Assembly: GCA_964430855.1 (NCBI GenBank)
Contig: CAYSHC010000001.1
Coordinates: 1 to 64,000 of the forward strand
DNA length: 64,000 bases
Direction of reading: 5' to 3'
Source of the DNA: JAEZDP01 sp964430855
GTDB lineage: Bacteria; Acidobacteriota; Vicinamibacteria; Vicinamibacterales; Vicinamibacteraceae
Under the pieces are notes generated by a model. That model ran no database searches. It saw only the letters and a list, made by a program, of their open reading frames with translations, and was not told the DNA's origin. The position numbers and the translations under genes were made by a program. Of the stretch, positions 55,570 through 64,000 are shown one piece after another (position 1 is the stretch's first letter; each line of letters opens with the position of its first letter).

Positions 55570-56459
55570 CGCGCCTCCTGATGCGCGCGCAGGACGTTGC
55601 CTCGCACTTCGAGCGAGGGCTTGGCGGAGCTCACGCTGACGCGTCGCGGCGGGATGAGCGTGTCGGGCCGGGCGTAGGTCACCTCGTGCTGCGTCGTCGC
55701 GACGTGGCCCACGTGCATGAGCATCGGGCGCAGGCTGAGGTTCGCCAGCACCACCTCACGCTCGCCGCCGGTTTCTGCCGTCCCGCGATCGAACACCACG
55801 TTGCGGTCGCGGATGCCCTGGGTGAGCGGCGGCGCCTGATCGGTCTCCTGGAGCTCGAGCACGTGCAGCATCGCGCCCGAGCGGGCCAGCGCCTCCATCA
55901 CCTGCTGCGGCGGCCTGTCGCTGAACTCGGCCCCCTGCGACGCGATGACGATGATCGACGCGCGCGCCGGGTCGCGCTTGCGGATGGCATTGGCCTGCTC
56001 GAGGATCGACTCGAGCGTGTAGGCGCCAGAGCCCGGCTGGGCGAAGACGCGGTCGACGGCCCGCGTCAGCTGCGCCTTGCTGCTCGTGGGCGGCGAGAGA
56101 ACCGTCGGCCGATCGGCCACCGCGACGATGGAGATCTCGTGGGGGCCGGCAAAGGTCTCGACAAACTCGGTCAGTGCGAGCCGCATGTCCTGGATGGCCC
56201 GGCGGGCAGCCTGGCTGTTGTCCACGACGAGCACCAGCAACGCCGGCGACGACACGGGCGTCACGCTGAGGATCTCGCGGGCCACCCCGTCCTCCCGGAC
56301 GATGACGTCCTCGGGCGTCAGCGTCGTGACCGGCTTGTCGCCGTTCCGCTCGACGGCCGTGACCAGCACGGTCTGCGGGCGCGGCTGCGCGGCTGCCGGA
56401 ACTGCCGTCAGGCCGACGAGCGCGGCCAGCGTCGTGACCCACACGCGAAGCATCACCAT
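55566..56459 (-). CDS. Exported VWFA-related protein with degenerate metal site
   Basis: A 297-residue protein with a signal peptide (about 1-24) and a VWA-like fold. The N-terminal domain VTTLTPEDVIVREDG parallels its downstream neighbour, suggesting an old duplication. The MIDAS loop reads VVDNSQAARR, with Gln where DxSxS has x and Ala at the last Ser, so metal binding is probably lost. The ATG at 56459 follows GGTGA; a second ATG lies two codons in. It is the first gene of the heme transcript and is divergent from the ATP synthase genes. Confidence 0.83.
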   Translation of the reverse strand: MVMLRVWVTTLAALVGLTAVPAAAQPRPQTVLVTAVERNGDKPVTTLTPEDVIVREDGVAREILSVTPVSSPALLVLVVDNSQAARRAIQDMRLALTEFVETFAGPHEISIVAVADRPTVLSPPTSSKAQLTRAVDRVFAQPGSGAYTLESILEQANAIRKRDPARASIIVIASQGAEFSDRPPQQVMEALARSGAMLHVLELQETDQAPPLTQGIRDRNVVFDRGTAETGGEREVVLANLSLRPMLMHVGHVATTQHEVTYARPDTLIPPRRVSVSSAKPSLEVRGNVLRAHQEAR

Positions 56460-56493
56460 AAGTTCACCGTGACGGAGAAGTGACCGTCTCTGG

Positions 56494-56501
56494 AGTATAG
56501 T
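56494..56501. promoter_or_regulatory. Bidirectional -10-like box between VWA and ATP synthase genes
   Basis: AGTATAGT reads TATAGT on the plus strand and TATACT on the minus strand. It lies about 35 bp from the VWA start and 108 bp from atpZ. It may serve either or both directions; -35 boxes are not clear. Confidence 0.35.
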
Positions 56502-56608
56502 CGAGCGACTGGCCCCGGACGGGCCGCTGTCCTTGGGACGCCGCGCAGGCGGCAGCGGCCGCGACGGCCGCCTGCCGGGCCGTACTGGCGTTCCGCACGC
56601 GACGTGAC

Positions 56609-56884
56609 ATGGCGCTCCTGCGTCCCGGGTCCTACTGGCGCACGGTCGGCGAGCTCGGCACCTTGGGCCTGTCGTTTGTCATCGCGCTCGCGATCGGCAC
56701 GGTTGCGGGCCTCTGGGTGGACGAGCGCCTGGGCACCTCGCCGTGGGGCCTACTCGTCGGCTTCGGGCTGGGCTTTGCCGCCGCCGTCCTGAACGTCTAC
56801 CGAATCACCACCCGTGCCCTCGCCAGCAGCCGGCCAGCCGACACCCATGACGCCTCCGGGGAGCGGAGGCCGCCGCCGACATGA
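56609..56884 (+). CDS. atpZ: AtpZ/AtpI family protein
   Basis: A 91-residue inner-membrane protein with two helices (about 17-37 and 46-66), separated by the short loop VDERLGTSPWG. The pattern GLSFVIALAIGTVAGLWVDE matches AtpZ proteins, small accessories found ahead of F0 genes and linked to ion transport or F0 assembly. The first gene of an F0 block, it ends inside the next gene, an overlap of 38 bp with the start chosen there. No strong ribosome binding site was seen. Confidence 0.82.
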   Translation: MALLRPGSYWRTVGELGTLGLSFVIALAIGTVAGLWVDERLGTSPWGLLVGFGLGFAAAVLNVYRITTRALASSRPADTHDASGERRPPPT

Positions 56885-57326
56885 GGCCCGCGTTGAGGCG
56901 GACTTCCTAAGCCGCATCGAGCAGACGGCCGTCGGTGTCGTCGCGTGCGCGACGGCAGCGGGGGCGGTGCTCGGGGGCCTCACGTGGGCGGGCGGGATCC
57001 TGGGGGGCGGCCTGCTGGCGGCGGTCAGCTACTGGGCAATCCGGAGCAGTGTGGACGCGCTGACCGGCCTCATCGGAGAGGCGGCGGCGCCCGCCACAGG
57101 GGAGGCCGGAGGCGGCGGGGACGGCGCGAGGCCCGTGCCGCGCGTACCGGCCTGGCGGCTCGCCGCGAGCGTCCTCGGCCGCCACGCTTTACTGGCGGCG
57201 CTGGCCTACGTTATCATTGCGCGTTTGCGCCTGCACCCGCTTGGCGTGCTAGTCGGCGCATCGGCCGTCGTGCTTGCCGCGACGCGCGAAGCCTTTCGCG
57301 TGGCGCGCCCCGGGCCCCGCTCGTAG
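56847..57326 (+). CDS. atpI: ATP synthase subunit I (AtpI-like)
   Basis: A 159-residue inner-membrane protein with about four hydrophobic helices (about 28-50, 53-70, 112-130, 135-152) matching the ATP synthase I-chain family, which helps c-ring assembly. The start is uncertain: the ATG at 56847 lies inside atpZ and lacks a clear ribosome site, and a GTG at 56814 would add 11 residues; no later in-frame start precedes the first helix. A Gly/Ala-rich loop separates the helix pairs. It ends three bases before atpB. Confidence 0.75.
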   Translation: MTPPGSGGRRRHEARVEADFLSRIEQTAVGVVACATAAGAVLGGLTWAGGILGGGLLAAVSYWAIRSSVDALTGLIGEAAAPATGEAGGGGDGARPVPRVPAWRLAASVLGRHALLAALAYVIIARLRLHPLGVLVGASAVVLAATREAFRVARPGPRS

Positions 57327-57329
57327 CTC

Positions 57330-58151
57330 ATGGAAAACCTTCACCATTCGCTCTGGATCGTCGAGATCGTCAACGCGCTGCTCGGGCCGATCGTCGCGCC
57401 ACTGCTCGGGCGGACGTACGAGCCCGGCATGACGGTCATCCCGGACTACCTCGTGATGTGCGGGCTGATCGTGGTGGTGGTGACCGCCTTCAGCCTGTTC
57501 GTCCGCTCGCGCCTCAGCGTCGAGAACCCCGGCAAGCTCCAGATCGTCGTCGAGGACATCGTCGGCTTCGTGGTGGGGATGCTGAAGGACAACATCGGCC
57601 CCGAGGGCGTGAAGTACCTGCCGCTCGTCGGGACGGTGTTCATCTTCATCTTCCTCGGCAACATGTTCGGCAAGGTGCCGGGGCTGATGTCGCCGACGGC
57701 CAGCCTGAACGTCACGCTCGGCTGTGCGATCACGGTGTGGGTGTACTACCACCTCCAGGGCGTGAAGGTGCAGGGCCTCGGCCACTATCTGCTGCACTTC
57801 CTCTTCCCCCCGGGCGTGCCGAAGGTCATGGGGCCGCTCGTGGGCCTGATCGAGGTGATCAGCCACACGTCGCGCGTCCTGTCGCTGTCGCTGCGTCTGT
57901 TCGGCAACGTGTTCGGCGAGGAACTCGTGGTGCTCATCCTCGCCAGCCTGATTCCGTTCCTGGTGCCGCTGCCGATGATGCTGCTCGGCGTGATCACCGG
58001 GTCGCTGCAGGCGTTCATCTTCGCGCTGCTGACCGTCATCTACCTCGCCGGCGCCGTCCACGTGGATCACGGGGACGCGCATGGCGACGAGCACGACCAT
58101 GCGCACGGCGGTGCGCATGGCGCGACCCCGGCCCAGGCCGCCACGGCCTAG
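57330..58151 (+). CDS. atpB: F0F1 ATP synthase subunit a
   Basis: A 273-residue inner-membrane protein with about six helices, forming the ion half-channels next to the c-ring. The essential Arg is in SLSLRLFGNVFGEE, and the helix after it contains PMMLLGVITGSLQAFIFALLTVIY. The C-terminal tail is rich in His and Asp (VDHGDAHGDEHDHAHGG), an unusual metal-binding-like extension that may simply be a linker. The ATG at 57330 has little ribosome binding signal. Subunit c follows after 134 bp; subunits b, delta and F1 are not in the window. Confidence 0.95.
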   Translation: MENLHHSLWIVEIVNALLGPIVAPLLGRTYEPGMTVIPDYLVMCGLIVVVVTAFSLFVRSRLSVENPGKLQIVVEDIVGFVVGMLKDNIGPEGVKYLPLVGTVFIFIFLGNMFGKVPGLMSPTASLNVTLGCAITVWVYYHLQGVKVQGLGHYLLHFLFPPGVPKVMGPLVGLIEVISHTSRVLSLSLRLFGNVFGEELVVLILASLIPFLVPLPMMLLGVITGSLQAFIFALLTVIYLAGAVHVDHGDAHGDEHDHAHGGAHGATPAQAATA

Positions 58152-58214
58152 GGCACGGCTCACTCGCGGGCCCCGGTGAATCGTCGGACCCCGGCCCGCG
58201 TCCGAACGTCACGA

Positions 58215-58231
58215 CGAGGCCACAGGCCTCG
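58215..58231 (+). promoter_or_regulatory. Hairpin between atpB and atpE
   Basis: CGAGGCC-ACA-GGCCTCG, a perfect 7-bp stem with a three-base loop, about 55 bp upstream of the atpE start. It could stabilise a processed atpE mRNA or set the extra translation that subunit c needs. Confidence 0.4.
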
Positions 58232-58285
58232 CGGCAGGTGACAGCAACACGACGACTGACCGTTCACTCTGCAGGAGTATCCGTC

Positions 58286-58630
58286 GTGCGCACACTTCTC
58301 GTTGTCTCGACCTTCGCTCTCGTCGCGGCCTTCGCGTCGCCCGCCTATGCCCAGGGCGCCGCTGCCGAGACGGCCACCGGCACTTCGACGCTGTCGTGGC
58401 TGTTCATCACCTCGGGCTTCGCGCTGGCCATCGCCGCCGCCTTCGGCGCGCTGGCCCAGGGCAAGGCCGTGTCGTCGGCCGTCGAGGGCATGGCGCGCAA
58501 CCCCGGCGCCTCGGGCGAGATCCGCGGCTCGCTGATCCTCGGTCTCGTGCTCATCGAGTCGCTGGTCATCTACGCGCTCGTCGTCTCGCTGATTCTGCTG
58601 TTCGTCAAGTCGCCGCTGCTCGGCGCCTGA
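58286..58630 (+). CDS. atpE: F0F1 ATP synthase subunit c with signal peptide
   Basis: A 114-residue precursor. Residues 1-22 look like a cleavable signal peptide (ends ASPAYAQ), which most c subunits lack. The mature hairpin has helix 1 (about 36-58), loop ARNPGASGE and helix 2 (about 82-106). The ion-binding Glu is Glu91 in LIESLVIYALVV. Gln58, Ser92 and Tyr96 match positions used for sodium binding in Ilyobacter-type rings, though Thr is replaced by Leu. Helix 1 has Ala in place of most of the Gly zipper. GTG 58286 follows AGGAG. Ion specificity cannot be settled by eye. Confidence 0.93.
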   Translation: MRTLLVVSTFALVAAFASPAYAQGAAAETATGTSTLSWLFITSGFALAIAAAFGALAQGKAVSSAVEGMARNPGASGEIRGSLILGLVLIESLVIYALVVSLILLFVKSPLLGA

Positions 58631-58742
58631 CGCGTTCCGGCGGTGCCCGCGGCGCGGCGCAGGCCGGGCCGCGGGCTCGTTCACGGCGTCCGCCCCCTTG
58701 CCTCTCCGCCGCGACGCCGGGCGCTCCGCCCGAGGCCAGGGC

Positions 58743-59639
58743 ATGACGCGTCCCGCGATCTCCCGTCCCGATCTCTTCCTGCTGCTGACCGCGCTCATCT
58801 GGGGCAGCAACTACAGCGTCCTGAAGTTCGCCCTGGAAGAGGTGCCCGCGCGCAGCTTCAACGGGCTGCGCCTCGTCATCGCCTCGCTGGTCTTCCTCGG
58901 CACCATCGCCGCCACGCGCCGCCGCGAGAGCCTCGCGCGGCTGACGCCGCGTCACTGGCTGGTCATCGTCGTCCTCGGCATTGTCGGGCAGTTCGGCTAC
59001 CAGCTGCTGTTCATCGAGGGCCTCGAGCGCACGAGCGTGGCCAACGCCTCGATCATCATCAGCTGCGTGCCCGTGATCGTGTCGCTCACCTCGGCGGTGC
59101 TCGGCCACGAACGGCTGCCGTGGCCGCACTGGGTGGGCATGGCACTGTCGTTTGCCGGGGTGTACCTGATCGTGTCGGGCGGCGCGCAGACGGGCGAGAG
59201 CTCGCTCGCGGGCGACCTGATGATGGTCACCTGCGCCGTGTTCTGGACCATCTACACCATCGCGGCGCGGCCGCTGCTCAACACGTTCTCGCCCCTGCTC
59301 ATCACCGGCCTCTCGATGGCCGTCGGCACCGTGCTGTTCATTCCCACGGCACTCGACGACTTGCGCGCGACGTCGTGGGGCAGCGTGTCGATCGCCGTGT
59401 GGGTGTGCCTCGTCTTCTCGTCGCTCCTGGCACTGAACTTCGCCTACACGGCCTGGTACCACGGGGTGCGCCATCTCGGCGCGTCGCGGACGTCGCTCTA
59501 CTCGAACGTGGTGCCTGTCGCGGCGCTGCTCATCGCCATGGCCTGGCTTGGCGAGCGGCTCGCGGGCATGCGCCTCGTCGGCGCCGTCCTGGTGATCATC
59601 GGCGTCGTCGTCACCCGGTACCGCGGCCGCGGCGCCTAG
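58743..59639 (+). CDS. EamA family (DMT superfamily) permease
   Basis: A 298-residue inner-membrane protein with ten predicted helices in two EamA repeats (about 10-140 and 155-290). Typical marks are LIWGSNYSVLKFAL in helix 1, FIEGLERTSVANASIIISCVPVIVSL at the end of the first half, and GASRTSLYSNVVPVAALLIAMAWLGE in the second. Members export or import small metabolites such as amino acids or purines; the substrate is unknown. The ATG at 58743 follows GAGG; an in-frame ATG at 58698 would add 15 non-hydrophobic residues. It stands where an F0 b-subunit gene would be expected. Confidence 0.88.
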   Translation: MTRPAISRPDLFLLLTALIWGSNYSVLKFALEEVPARSFNGLRLVIASLVFLGTIAATRRRESLARLTPRHWLVIVVLGIVGQFGYQLLFIEGLERTSVANASIIISCVPVIVSLTSAVLGHERLPWPHWVGMALSFAGVYLIVSGGAQTGESSLAGDLMMVTCAVFWTIYTIAARPLLNTFSPLLITGLSMAVGTVLFIPTALDDLRATSWGSVSIAVWVCLVFSSLLALNFAYTAWYHGVRHLGASRTSLYSNVVPVAALLIAMAWLGERLAGMRLVGAVLVIIGVVVTRYRGRGA

Positions 59640-59721
59640 CGGACGCCACGCCTGCTCACGGCCTCCTTCTTCCTTTCCGCGCCTCCTGCGTGCCTGCGCT
59701 CCTCGTCTGCCCTTCTGGCAG

Positions 59722-59727
59722 TACGAT
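59722..59727 (+). promoter_or_regulatory. Putative -10 box of the DUF4380 gene
   Basis: TACGAT, five bases before the ATG at 59733. It fits the leaderless pattern. Confidence 0.35.
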
Positions 59728-59732
59728 GAGCC

Positions 59733-60755
59733 ATGCCTGATGACCCGTCGACGCGCGTGCCCGTTCCGCTGCGGATGCGGCGTACAGGTCTTGCCATGGC
59801 CGTCGTGGCTGCCGTCGCCGCCAGTGCCGCTCCGTCAACCGCCGAGGTCACCGTGAAACGCGTCAGCTTCATGAACCTGCCCAACTGCCTGAGCCTCGAC
59901 AACGGGCACGTCGAGGTGATCGTCACCACCGATATCGGCCCGCGCGTCATCGCGTACCGGCTGGCGGGCGGCCGGAACGTGCTCGCGGAGATGCCCGGCA
60001 CGCCCGGCGCGTCGGAGTGGCAGCCGTGGGGCGGGCACCGGCTCTGGCTGGCGCCCGAGGCCATGCCTTTCTCCTACGGCCTCGACAACACGCCCATTCG
60101 GTACAGCCAGCCGGACGCGCGGACCGTGGTGCTCGACCGCGGCGCCGAGCCGGAGACGGGCATCGCCAAGGTGATGGTGGTGTCGCTCGCCGACAGCGGC
60201 CCGAAGGTCACCGTCACCCACAGGCTGACAAGTCACCGCGACGCGCCGGTGGACGTCGCGGCGTGGGGCGTGACGATCATGCGCGGCGGTGGCACCACCA
60301 TCCTGCCGAACGAGCCGTTCGTGCCGCACGAGGAGCGGCTGCAGCCGGTGCGTCCCGTGGCGATGTGGTCGTATACGAACCTCGCCGACCCGCGGTGGCG
60401 GCTCGGGCCGAAGTTCATCCGGCTCTCGACCGACGCCGCCATCGACAGTCCGCAGAAGATCGGCATCGGCAACAGGCAGGGCTGGGCGGCCTACAGCGTC
60501 GACGGCGACCTGTTCATCAAGCGCACGGCGCCGTTCGAGGACGGCCGGCGCTATCCCGACTACGGGACGACCTGTCAGACCTACACGGCCGGCAGCTTCA
60601 TGGAGATCGAGTCGCTCGGTGAACTCGTCACCCTGGTGCCTGGCGCGTCACTCGAGCACGTCGAGACGTGGTGGCTGTTCAGCGGCGTCACGGTCGACGG
60701 AGACGACGATGCCGTCGAGCGCGCGCTGGCGCCGTACCTCGAGCGGGCGCGGTGA
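59733..60755 (+). CDS. Exported DUF4380 protein, mutarotase-like fold
   Basis: A 340-residue exported protein. After a Pro/Arg-rich start, the hydrophobic segment at about 18-38 acts as the signal peptide. The rest (about 40-335) matches DUF4380, beta-sandwich proteins related to aldose-1-epimerases: NGHVEVIVTTDIGPRVIAYRL, WGGHRLWLAPE, and late ELVTLVPGASLEHVETW. The aldose epimerase family acts on or binds sugars in the envelope; an exact role for DUF4380 is not established. A second ATG at codon 15 could be the start. Confidence 0.82.
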   Translation: MPDDPSTRVPVPLRMRRTGLAMAVVAAVAASAAPSTAEVTVKRVSFMNLPNCLSLDNGHVEVIVTTDIGPRVIAYRLAGGRNVLAEMPGTPGASEWQPWGGHRLWLAPEAMPFSYGLDNTPIRYSQPDARTVVLDRGAEPETGIAKVMVVSLADSGPKVTVTHRLTSHRDAPVDVAAWGVTIMRGGGTTILPNEPFVPHEERLQPVRPVAMWSYTNLADPRWRLGPKFIRLSTDAAIDSPQKIGIGNRQGWAAYSVDGDLFIKRTAPFEDGRRYPDYGTTCQTYTAGSFMEIESLGELVTLVPGASLEHVETWWLFSGVTVDGDDDAVERALAPYLERAR

Positions 60756-60800
60756 GGCAGGTCACGTGCCGAGCCATCAGGCGTCACATCAACCTTCTGC

Positions 60801-60855
60801 CATGAAGCATGAGGCAACAGGCATCAAGCATGAAGCATGACGCATGGAACATGAG
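60801..60855. repeat. Degenerate GCATGA tandem units
   Basis: Four imperfect copies of (A)GCATGA(G/A) in 55 bp, between the DUF4380 gene and the end of typA, with short insertions. No spacer regularity. Confidence 0.4.
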
Positions 60856-60857
60856 GC

Positions 60858-62693
<1,836 letters not shown>

Positions 62694-62699
62694 CCCTCC

Positions 62700-62705
62700 A
62701 GTATA
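62700..62705 (-). promoter_or_regulatory. Putative -10 box of typA
   Basis: TATACT on the minus strand, six bases before the ATG. The opposite-strand methyltransferase box lies 58 bp away. Confidence 0.5.
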
Positions 62706-62762
62706 AGGGGAGCCGTCGCCGCAGCCGGAGGAAATCTCGCGACCTATCTCGACGGTCCGCAC

Positions 62763-62768
62763 TAGAAT
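62763..62768 (+). promoter_or_regulatory. Putative -10 box of the methyltransferase gene
   Basis: TAGAAT, six bases before the GTG at 62775, with no Shine-Dalgarno site between. Confidence 0.5.
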
Positions 62769-62774
62769 GCGCCC

Positions 62775-63530
62775 GTGTCATTCACCAGCCGGCAGTGGGT
62801 GAAGCGGGGCATCAGGACCGCCTGGTGGCTCTGGACGCGGCGACTCGAAGCGGCCGCCGTGCACGAGAACCGCTCCGACTACAAGCAGACCTGGGAACGC
62901 CTGGCCGTCTCGGAGAGCGACGCGAAGATGTACGTCGCGTCGGACGTCGACGAGCGGTCGTTCCGGCAGTCCGCCGCGACGACGGTGGCGACGCTCGACA
63001 GGCTCGTCGGCATCCGTCCGACCGACGAGATCCTCGAGATCGGCTGCGGCGTCGGGCGCGTCGGCGCCGCGCTCGCCCCGCGCTGTGCGCGATGGATTGG
63101 CGCCGACATCTCCGGCAACATGCTGCGCCACGCCCGACGCCGGCTCGCGGGCGCCACCAACGTGGCGTTCGTCGAGCTGAGCGGCGCCGGCCTGCGCGAG
63201 ATCCCGTCTGCCACCGTGGATGTCGTCTATTGCACGGTGGTGTTCATGCACCTCCTCGAGTGGGACCGGTACGCCTACATCGAGGAGGCCCGACGTGTCC
63301 TGCGTCCCGGCGGACGGTTGTATGCCGACAACGTGGACATCCGTTCGGGGCTCGGCTGGACCATCTTCTCGGACGCGGCCTCGTACCCGCCGAAGGAGCG
63401 GCCGTCGTTCATCCCCATGCTGTCGAGCGGCGACGAGCTGCAGACCTATGCGGAGCCGGCGGGCTTCCACGACGTGCGGGTACATCGGTGGGACGACGCC
63501 TGGGTGGCGGTGACAGGCCGTCGGCCGTGA
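62775..63530 (+). CDS. Class I SAM-dependent methyltransferase
   Basis: A 251-residue methyltransferase of the Rossmann-fold class. Motif I is ILEIGCGVGRVG (about 92-103), followed by WIGADISGNMLRHARRRL, and motif IV-like VDVVYCTVVFMHLLEW. The N-terminal 60 residues (TRRLEAAAVHENRS, TWERLAVSESDAKMYV) precede the core and may bind substrate. Its general family includes UbiE-like and small-molecule methyltransferases; substrate unknown. The GTG start is supported by the box at 62763. Confidence 0.87.
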   Translation: MSFTSRQWVKRGIRTAWWLWTRRLEAAAVHENRSDYKQTWERLAVSESDAKMYVASDVDERSFRQSAATTVATLDRLVGIRPTDEILEIGCGVGRVGAALAPRCARWIGADISGNMLRHARRRLAGATNVAFVELSGAGLREIPSATVDVVYCTVVFMHLLEWDRYAYIEEARRVLRPGGRLYADNVDIRSGLGWTIFSDAASYPPKERPSFIPMLSSGDELQTYAEPAGFHDVRVHRWDDAWVAVTGRRP

Positions 63531-63633
63531 CGCCTCGGAGAGCCTGCTGGTTCGTAAGCGGTTGATGCACTTTTCTGCGATCGCGCCGGCAGGCGACAGC
63601 GACGACCACCCCGCTCCTGAGAAAGACGAAGAA

Positions 63634-63654
63634 GGACGGCTCGGAGAGCCGTCC
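63634..63654. repeat. Dispersed palindrome, copy 6
   Basis: Arms GGACGGCTC and GAGCCGTCC, exact in the minus orientation. With its CCGGTAG flank it matches copy 1 base for base over 28 positions. The TAG (63655-63657) is the stop codon of the minus-strand gene at the right edge. Confidence 0.8.
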
Positions 63655-64000
63655 CTACCGGATGCAGAAGAGCGGTGGGCCGATGGGGTAGGAGGCCCAG
63701 TGCCACGGTGCGACGTACGACATCGGCGACGCGTTGGCCGCGACGACGTCGTAGCAGCCCGCCGGCCAGAGCCTGCCGTCGTTGAGCAGGAACGCGCCCG
63801 GCGTCCCGTCGGAGTAGTGCACCGGGTCGCCCGCGAACATCGAGGGGCCGGGCGGTATCGCCGCAAAGATCGCCGGCGTCACCCCCAGGACGGTCCTGGT
63901 CAGCTGGAGCAGCGGGGCCGCGCGCTGGAAGTGAAGGCGCCTGCCGCCAACGACCAGCGCCCACGGCTGGCCGGCCGTGGCGACGGCCGTCCCCTCGAAG
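63655..64000 (-). CDS. C-terminal end of an unidentified protein, cut by the right edge
   Basis: About 115 C-terminal residues are visible; the start lies outside the window. The readable part includes GQPWALVVGGRR, GDPVHYSDGTPGAFLLNDG and APWHWASYPIGPPLFCIR and is rich in Trp, Pro and Gly. The spacing suggests an ordinary globular or membrane-associated protein, not low complexity. I do not recognise a family. Its TAG stop lies inside the palindromic repeat flank (CCGGTAGGG), as for the RNA methyltransferase. Confidence 0.6.
   Translation of the reverse strand, partial: FEGTAVATAGQPWALVVGGRRLHFQRAAPLLQLTRTVLGVTPAIFAAIPPGPSMFAGDPVHYSDGTPGAFLLNDGRLWPAGCYDVVAANASPMSYVAPWHWASYPIGPPLFCIR

Noticed and set aside
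56945..58630. 561-codon plus-strand frame running through atpI and atpB into atpE
   Set aside because: Only the last 115 codons, from the GTG at 58286, encode subunit c; the rest is out of frame with atpI and atpB.
60801..60855. CRISPR-like array of GCATGA units
   Set aside because: Units are too short and irregular, with no spacer structure.

Overview
The window is about 64 kb of very GC-rich DNA with tightly packed genes, many overlapping by 1 or 4 bases. The gene content suggests an Acidobacteriota genome, most likely class Vicinamibacteria. Pointers are an Oar-type TonB receptor with an N-terminal carboxypeptidase-regulatory domain, a pair of VWFA-related secreted proteins, a DUF1684 lipoprotein, a YFAEGA-repeat exported protein and many secreted hydrolases. 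This placement is inferred from family content, not from a marker gene. A run of exactly 100 Ns flanked by a 55-bp exact duplication shows that the sequence is a scaffold, probably metagenomic. I see no phage, insertion sequence, CRISPR array, rRNA or plasmid functions.

Layout. 1-9.7 kb: an exported repeat protein cut by the left edge, gluconokinase, a sulfurtransferase-SufE pair, a secreted prolyl oligopeptidase, a PIG-L deacetylase, a GNAT enzyme and a LytS/LytTR-type two-component pair. 9.8-17 kb: a small Cys-rich protein divergent from a 2277-residue protein that joins TamB to POTRA domains and an Omp85 barrel. 17-22.8 kb: TPR proteins, an ATP-grasp gene split only by the assembly gap, a winged-helix/hydrolase/cyclase-like fusion and an RNA methyltransferase. 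22.8-34.3 kb: an Oar-like receptor, then a minus-strand fatty-acid oxidation operon (HADH/ECH, hydrolase, thiolase, acyl-CoA dehydrogenase) running into DUF1684, HAD and SirB1-family genes. 34.4-42 kb: an AmiE-like/NamZ fusion, a tandem-hydrolase lipoprotein, an SDR enzyme, heme O synthase with a DUF420 partner, and an M23 peptidase. 42.1-47.6 kb: tRNA-Glu(CUC), a CHASE2 adenylate cyclase, an M48 protease and small exported or basic proteins. 47.6-56.5 kb: a heme operon (two VWA genes, CcsA/HemX, hemA, hemC, cobA-hemD fusion, hemB, hemL). 56.6-64 kb: an F0-only ATP synthase block (atpZ, atpI, atpB, atpE), a drug/metabolite-type permease, a DUF4380 protein, TypA/BipA, a methyltransferase and a gene cut by the right edge.

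How the genes work together. The heme cluster covers every step from glutamyl-tRNA to uroporphyrinogen III, and the tRNA-Glu that feeds HemA lies about 11.6 kb away. CtaB and DUF420 would use heme for a cytochrome oxidase. The AmiE-NamZ fusion, the M23 peptidase and the lipoprotein hydrolase point to cell-wall turnover. TamB-Omp85 would assemble outer-membrane proteins such as the large TonB receptor.

The most unusual signals are the single-chain TamB-Omp85 protein; the single-chain AmiE-NamZ protein; a dispersed palindrome whose TAG serves as the stop codon of two genes; a recurrent TANNNT box 4-13 bases before start codons, suggesting widespread leaderless transcription; an F0-only ATP synthase block with an atypical c subunit; and a tRNA terminator that abuts the start codon of the CHASE2 cyclase.
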